Assembly: GCA_951802195.1 (NCBI GenBank)
Contig: OX637625.1
Span: forward strand, 868,001-932,000
DNA length: 64,000 nt
Source: Tausonia pullulans
Lineage: Eukaryota; Basidiomycota; Tremellomycetes; Cystofilobasidiales; Mrakiaceae
Direction of reading: 5' to 3'
The notes beneath the pieces are model-generated. The model was not told the DNA's origin and did not search any database. It was given only the letters and a program-made list of their open reading frames with translations. The translations under genes and the position numbers were made by a program. This document shows positions 59,773-64,000 of the stretch, in pieces. Each line of letters opens with the position of its first letter. Positions within the stretch are counted from its first letter, which is position 1.

Positions 59773-60666
59773 ATGCCTGCTGTCCCCCGCCCAACCATCT
59801 GCATCTCGCCTGTCGTCCCCGCCGACTTCCCCTCGCTTGCTCGAGCAGAGCTCGCGGCGATGGAGGATGACTGGCTCTACAAGCGACTCTACCCGGCAGA
59901 GCTTCGACCCTCGTTGCTCGAGCAGCGGATCGGTAAGCTGAGCTCCCCCTTTCGCTCGTTCGCTCGTTCGTCGTTCTTCTCTCTGACTAACTCGTTTGCT
60001 CTTTTCCAGATGATCTGATCTACACCAAGACGCTCGCCCACGAGCGAGGCGAGAACACTGCCCCAGGCCACCATCCGCTTAAGGCGACCCTCAACGGCGC
60101 TCCCGAAGCCGTCGCGTACGGCTGCTGGGAGGCCCCGAAGGACGGCTCCGCTTGGGCTGAGGAGGAGAAACAGCTTGAGAAGACGGAGAGGGAGAAGGAG
60201 CTCGACAAGCAGTTCAACGGACCGTTCTTTGGGAAATTCAAGGATGAGATGAGGAGAGTCGAGAAGATCGTCTTCCCGAATGGAGAGAAGCACTGGTATC
60301 TGGTGAATTTCTGCGCGCGTAGAACACACCCCTGCGCACAATCACTCATCCGCTTTATCTACCTGCAGTCACTGCTCTACGTCTCCCCAGAGGCTCAAGG
60401 CAAGGGCGTCGCTCGTGCGCTCGTCCAGTGGGGGATTGACCGCGCTCGGGAGGACGGCGTGCCGGTTTACCTCGAGGCATCTGTTCCCGTCCGTCTCTTC
60501 TCTCCTCCCCTCGCCCATGACGAGGAATCTGACCCGACAAAACCCCTCACAGGGCCTTCCCGTCTACGAGAAGATCGGCTTCAAGACGGTCACGTGGTGC
60601 GAAGTCGAGGACCCGGAGGCCGAAGGGGGGAAGACGAAGTGGCCGGCAATGGTTCTTCATCCCTGA
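59773..60666 (+). CDS. GNAT-family N-acetyltransferase
   Basis: Predicted acetyl-CoA-dependent N-acetyltransferase of unknown substrate. Exons 59773-59932, 60010-60302, 60369-60488, 60553-60666; 228 residues. N-terminus ICISPVVPADFPSLARAELAAMEDD resembles fungal GNATs of the small-molecule type. The acetyl-CoA site is YVSPEAQGKGVARALVQWGIDRA (Q-x-x-G-x-A pattern). YLEASVPGLPVYEKIGF and the terminal hydrophobic strand complete the fold. A charged helical insertion (EEEKQLEKTEREKELDKQF) precedes the core. The third intron donor is taken as GTCCGT at 60489, which keeps phase. Confidence 0.88.
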
Positions 60667-61898
60667 GTGAATGAATCAGAAGGTGTTATGGGGGGTGGGG
60701 GCTGTCTCCATCTTTAATCCTCTAATCATGTCCTGTCATATGCGGGAGCGTCCTTGCTCGCCAAGAGCTCAGACACTGATCTCATCAAGTGAGGGGAGTC
60801 GCGATGGCACATTTGCCCATGTCATCCTCTCTCCTGACGAAGCGGGAGAGAGAGGTATTGTTCTTTCGGAACAGGAATATCATCTATGCTAGGCCTCCCA
60901 TTCTCTCAGCGAGGTTGTCTATGGCGTGCAGGCGGAGTGTCCAAGGCGATTCGCGCAACTGCGTCTTTTGAGGCATTCCTCGTCCACGTCCTGAGCCCAC
61001 CTTGTTTAGTGAACCAATTCAAGTCACACATTCGCTTGATCTCGCAGAATGGCTGAGTAGATAAATATTTCGCAACGATGTTCAAAGCGAACAGGGCCAC
61101 ACAACGTCGGTTGCTCGCCTTTGCGTCGTCTTGCACTTCTCCTGCGGTGAGCCAGCGATCACAACGCAGGCGATCTCTATCTTCCATGTCGATTCATCCT
61201 ATCTCAAGCCCTGTCAGAAACGTGTTGCCAGCCGGTCGGAATTGGAGAGCTCGGGCGGCGACAACCGATGAAATCGAGCGAAAGCGAACAGCTCTTCGGC
61301 GCTAATGAGTGGCGATGGTATTTCGGTCATACAAAGGAAGATCTAGGAAGGATGAACACTCTGTCTACTTGCGACAGGCCGAGTTCGAAAGCCAGCAGCT
61401 CATCAAGAGTTCGACAGCCTTGGCTGTGTGTGATCCTCTGGCGGCCGCCTGAGGCATGTGAACCTTGTCTATCCTGGGCAGCGAGCCTGTGCACGGGGCT
61501 CCTAGTGTCAGTGGAGGGTGCTGGCTGTCTTCAGTATCCCTCCCTTTCATGATTCTTTTTTGAAAATTCTCAACTTCAGTGCTGCCTCTCTCGAGCACAG
61601 ACCCGTGCGTCATCACCAACCGATCCCTGCGTCTGTGCCTTGAATCGATTGTATGCCGGATGCGATGCATGAAGAGAGCTAAGTTTGGAGAGGATGGAGC
61701 GGTAGCGGCGGAAGGGACGGCGGCAGACTGCCAAGGACCCCGAGGCTTCGCCCAACGGCAGAGGCTTGCCGCGCCATTCTCGCCGTTGATCTTGTGAGCG
61801 AGCAATCGACCGTTTATGAAGAAAGGGCAGGTCGAGCTGCTTTCCTCTAACCACCACACAAAGACAACTTCAAACCTCTTGCACACCATCAACACACC
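60667..61898. other. intergenic, no gene seen
   Basis: About 1.2 kb. Several short frames on both strands, none with a domain or plausible splicing. Contains the promoter of the stomatin-like gene. Confidence 0.55.
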
Positions 61899-63913
61899 AT
61901 GTCCACCTCCTACGATAAGACGCACAAGCAGGGCAAGACTTCGACCTCGGAGACTGCCGTCGAGGGCCACACCTTCGACGACGAGAGGCACCGCTGTTCG
62001 TTGCTATCGTTGCCCCTATCGTACTAATTTGTGGCCCGTCTAACTCACCTTACCATCTATTACTTCTGCAGATGTCGCTGACACTGCTCCCTTCCGCGGC
62101 GAGTCCGGCGAAGCGGGCGACATCCGTCGTGCCGAGTCCAAAGCTCAGCGGACTGCTGAGGCTAGCCAGCACAAGGGCCTGATTGTCGTCCAACCTCTCT
62201 CGAAGCGGGAGATGCAGCCGTCGGTGCGTCTTCTTCTCATCATCGACGTCCAACAGTAGGGAAACTGCCAAGAGAAGGAGCCGAGAATCTGATCCAACGC
62301 GTCCCCTGTCTTCGCCTTCCCCACTTTCTCCGTCGATCGTCATCTGTCGGATCCGGCCGCCGTTTTTCGGCTTCTCCACGCCTCCCGCTTCCCGTCAACA
62401 GTACGCCCAGGACCTCGGCACGGGCGACATCCCCCACGGCGCCTACGGAACGATGATGCACGGCCTTGGATCCTGGTGAGCCTGTGTTGGATCAAGCTCG
62501 CCAGAATTCATCGAAATTCATCCTCCTTCTCTTGCCAGCCTGGGACTCCTCGGAGCGATTCCCTGCTGCCCTTTTCCCAACCCTTTCCACTCAGTCAAGC
62601 AGGGAAGCGTCGGACTCATCTCGCGCTTTGGATCTTTCTACGCTGCGGGTGAGCAAGGCCCCAGCTCTAAATTTGAACCAACTCAGACTGACCAGCTTCC
62701 AGTCGACCCCGGACTCGCCAACATCAATGTCTGCACCGAGTCGATCCGTGTCGTTGATGTCAGGATTCAGCTCAGCAATGTCCCTCGTCAAATGGTGCGT
62801 GCTGTCTCCATCTTTCCTGGTCCGTGGGCTGAGCACCCCTTCTGCCTTCTCCCCGCAGGTCATGACCAAGGACAACGTCAACGTTGAGATCGACTCGGTG
62901 ATCTGCTGGAAGATTACATCTCCTTACCGCGCGACCTTCGGCATCCTCGACGTCCAGAGTGCCCTCGTTGAGCGCGCGCAGACGACCCTCCGGTCCGTCA
63001 TTGGCGCTCGCACGCTTCAGAGCGTCGTTACCGAACGCGAGGCCATCGCCAACGAGATCGAAGAGCTCATTTCGGAGATTGCAGAGCACTGGGGTGTCAC
63101 GGTCGAGTCGATTCTCATCAAGGTGGGATTCAGGTTGGCGCAATGATGCCGCTCCATCAGCCTTCTGACCATCTTCCCCTTCGTTTCGTCAGGACATCAT
63201 CTTCTCCCGCGAGCTCCAAGAGTCTCTCTCCTCGGCCGCTCAGGCCAAGCGTGTTGGAGAGTCAAAGGTCATCGCTGCCCGCGCCGAGGTCGACGCCGCC
63301 AAGCTCATGCGCCAAGTCAGCCCATCCAATACTATCCCTAGCGCGCGCTCCCCCTCCAGTCGATTTGCTTCTTAGGATCCTTAGGGACTACGAAAGAAGG
63401 CATCGAGGAGGGGAGCCACTCTGAAGTGACGAGGCGATACTGACGCGTTCCTGTCCGATTTCGTTTCTTCGCGCCAGGCTGCCGACATTCTCGCCTCCCC
63501 GGCGGCCATGTCTATCCGCACTCTCGATGCTCTGCAAAACATGGCTCGTACTGCAGGATCGAAGGTCGTCTTCGTGCCCATGAACGTGAATATTGTCGTG
63601 TCTTTGATGTGTAGCGCGTTCTGAGTGTTGAAAAACTGACGTACTGCCGCTATCCCGTAGCTCTCTAATATGGGAGGCAGCGCTCCCGGGCATGCTGCTA
63701 CCCCGGCCCCAGTCGTCGAGGGCCCTGACGGCCAGAGGATGTCCTTCCCTCAGATTCTTGAGCAGGCTGACGAGGGAGGCGACTTCCTCGGTGGATCGTC
63801 GAGTCAGCAAGCTGGTGTCATCAACAGGTCCGTTGCGTTGTTTCTCGTCCTGTTCGTCCTTTTCTCGGGCTGATTTCAGTCCATTCCTATTCAAAAGCAT
63901 GGCTTCCATTTAA
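61899..63913 (+). CDS. stomatin-like SPFH/band 7 membrane protein
   Basis: SPFH-domain scaffold protein, probably oligomeric and membrane-associated. Ten exons: 61899-61995, 62072-62223, 62402-62475, 62539-62648, 62703-62794, 62859-63122, 63193-63315, 63478-63585, 63661-63827, 63880-63913; 406 residues. A hydrophilic N-terminus is followed by a short hydrophobic, Cys-containing segment (LGLLGAIPCCPFPNPF) that could sit in the membrane as a hairpin and be palmitoylated. The SPFH core reads GSVGLISRFGSFYAAVDPGL, VMTKDNVNVEIDSVICWKI, AQTTLRSVIGARTLQSVVTEREAI, GVTVESILIKDIIF. Then come a coiled coil (AQAKRVGESKVIAARAEVDAAKLMR) and a C-terminal SPAAMSIRTLDALQNMA ... VVFVPMN segment. Fungal relatives with this N-terminal extension are plasma-membrane or vacuolar stomatins; location is not certain. 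Confidence 0.92.
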
Positions 63914-64000
63914 ATCAAGCCAGCCTTGTCTCCCGGGTTCTCTCTGTCCTGTCCTCCTAACTTTCTTTCTACGAGTCCACGCTTCCTCTTTTTTCTCCCT

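Overview
The window comes from a GC-rich fungal nuclear genome, most likely a basidiomycete and possibly Pucciniomycotina. Host genes carry many short GT-AG introns with donors of the form GTNNGY, most tRNA genes have introns, and the protein set (ATP7, ELP2, DBP10, an ALKBH1 homologue, a Pho80-type cyclin, Hsp20, a HUA1-like protein, stomatin) is fungal. The phylum is inferred from gene style, not from a marker.

Region 1, about 1-33.2 kb, is a tRNA and retrotransposon island with no host protein gene that I can support. It holds 15 tRNA genes (His, Pro x2, Tyr, Gly x3, Ser, Glu x2, Met, Asn, Lys, Leu, Val), many minisatellites, and copies of one non-LTR retrotransposon (LINE). The LINE has ORF1 (two CCHC knuckles) and ORF2 (APE endonuclease, reverse transcriptase, C-terminal zinc knuckle, no RNase H seen), joined by a TAATG overlap. 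Copies at 6.7-12.5 kb and 26.0-31.8 kb look whole. The copy at 18.1-23.9 kb has about 1 kb of ORF2 inverted, and the copy at 0.25-1.9 kb is 5'-truncated. SINE-like elements with internal repeats of about 100 bp carry the same 3' tail as the LINE.

The central observation: seven tRNA genes each have a LINE or SINE-like insertion, or a remnant of one, starting about 66-90 bp upstream of the tRNA 5' end. All seven are transcribed away from the tRNA. Several positions hold chains in which whole copies lie near the tRNA and decayed ones further out, as expected if each new insertion used the same site. This resembles the upstream-of-tRNA targeting of Dictyostelium TRE5 elements, here in a fungus.

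Region 2, 33.3-64 kb, is ordinary gene-dense sequence: Hsp20 paralogue (-), ATP7 (-), an Rcf2/HIG1-like membrane protein (-), ELP2 (+), Pho80-like cyclin (+), Hsp20 copy A (-), ALKBH1-like dioxygenase (-), a basic serine-rich protein (+), Hsp20 copy B (+), DBP10 (-), a HUA1-like protein (-), a GNAT acetyltransferase (+), and a stomatin/SPFH protein (+). Hsp20 copies A and B lie in the arms of a 1.8-kb, nearly identical inverted duplication (46077-47877 and 51366-53164). The arms also carry the 3' ends of the two neighbouring genes; the left arm starts inside an older, broken Hsp20.

Exon coordinates were worked out by eye from splice signals, reading phase and family similarity. For the multi-exon genes the summed coding lengths are multiples of three.
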